Of a DNA stretch of 7,307 nt, positions 6,981 to 7,307 are shown piece by piece (within the stretch, counting starts at the first letter, position 1; each line of letters starts with the position of its first letter). Position numbers and translations under genes: made by a program. Source of the stretch: Cryomorphaceae bacterium (lineage in GTDB: Bacteria; Bacteroidota; Bacteroidia; Flavobacteriales; UBA7312). Where the stretch lies: contig JABAYQ010000017.1 in assembly GCA_018608925.1 (NCBI GenBank), positions 1,233 to 8,539 on the forward strand. The letters run 5' to 3'. Below the pieces are notes generated by a model. It had not been told where the DNA came from, made no database searches, and saw only the letters and a list, made by a program, of their open reading frames with translations.

Positions 6981-7307
6981 TTAATCGTGTTTTAATTTAA
7001 AAATTTGCGGTAAAGTACGGCCTAATTCGTCATAATCCAAACCATAGCCAACAACAAAATCATTTTCAATGGATTTGCCAATAAAATCAATTGTGTGTTT
7101 TTGTTTATATGCGTCTGGTTTAAACAAAAGAGAGGCCGTTATTATTTTTTTAGGATTCTTTTCTTGTAAATGATTGATCAGATAACGTAGGGTAGTGCCA
7201 GTGTCAATAATGTCTTCTAATATAACAATGGTTCTATTACTTATATCTACATTAATATCCAAACTAAGGTTCATTTTTCCCGAAAAACTATTTCCATTCT
7301 CTAGCAT
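6981..7307 (-). CDS. hpt: Hypoxanthine phosphoribosyltransferase, 5' end beyond window
   Basis: HPRT joins hypoxanthine or guanine to PRPP, forming IMP or GMP for purine salvage in the cytoplasm. The 108 visible residues hold the C-terminal part of the enzyme. The PRPP-binding loop ILEDIIDTGTTL is at 29-40 with the acidic pair E31-D32 and D35. LLFKPDAYK (60-68) follows, with the lysine that contacts the purine, and then FVVGYGLDYDELGR (84-97), the base-binding and metal-binding aspartate region. Family members are about 175 residues and carry the PRPP loop near residue 100, so roughly 70 N-terminal residues lie to the right of the window. The methionine codon at 7305-7307 is internal and not the start. 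The TAA at 6981 is one base before the adk ATG, making hpt the first visible gene of the minus-strand train; its promoter is outside the window. Confidence 0.93.
   Translation of the reverse strand: MLENGNSFSGKMNLSLDINVDISNRTIVILEDIIDTGTTLRYLINHLQEKNPKKIITASLLFKPDAYKQKHTIDFIGKSIENDFVVGYGLDYDELGRTLPQIFKLKHD

Noticed and set aside
156..6995. Several plus-strand open frames of 66 to 115 codons within 156-356, 2441-2713, 3058-3294, 4329-4658, 5482-5829 and 6657-6995
   Set aside because: Each lies antisense to a well-supported gene, has serine- or cysteine-rich low-information text typical of reverse-strand shadows, and shows no family motif.
7305..7307. The methionine codon at the window edge as the hpt start
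   Set aside because: The PRPP loop would then lie near residue 30 rather than about 100, so about 70 N-terminal residues would be missing; the true start is beyond the window.

Overview
The window reads as ordinary chromosome from a low-G+C member of the Bacteroidota, most likely Flavobacteriales. Four things support this: the strong A+T bias; gene starts without clear Shine-Dalgarno sequences; the Bacteroidota-style AroB, AroA, Obg and HPRT proteins (AroB with VDENT near its N-terminus, Obg with SKSD instead of NKxD, AroA with a short N-terminal half); and a PafA-type periplasmic alkaline phosphatase. No rRNA, tRNA, mobile element, CRISPR array or prophage signal is visible. This is lineage inference from protein style, not a species identification.

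Almost the whole window is one tightly packed gene train on the minus strand. In order of transcription it runs: hpt (N-terminus cut by the window edge), adk, obg, a PAP2-family membrane phosphatase, a 49-residue two-helix membrane protein, a PafA-like alkaline phosphatase, aroB, a methyltransferase-like gene, and aroA. The junctions are +1, -1, -1, -4, -4, -1, +13 and +12 bp, so there is no room for internal promoters outside coding sequence, and many starts are probably translationally coupled through TAATG or ATGA overlaps. At the left edge, a plus-strand HAD-superfamily hydrolase (YjjG-like, only the C-terminus present) converges on aroA, and the two genes overlap tail to tail by 35 bp.

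By function the train mixes purine salvage and nucleotide balance (hpt, adk), ribosome assembly and GTP sensing (obg), envelope phosphate chemistry (PAP2, the small membrane protein, PafA) and the shikimate pathway (aroB, aroA). The methyltransferase-like gene has no obvious place in shikimate synthesis and is flanked by the only two positive gaps larger than 1 bp.

No dramatic new system is evident. The best lead is the 49-codon gene at 4688-4837. It lies exactly between the two phosphatase genes with ATGA overlaps at both ends, and a perfect 20-bp palindrome sits just upstream of its start codon. The methyltransferase-like gene between aroB and aroA is the second lead.
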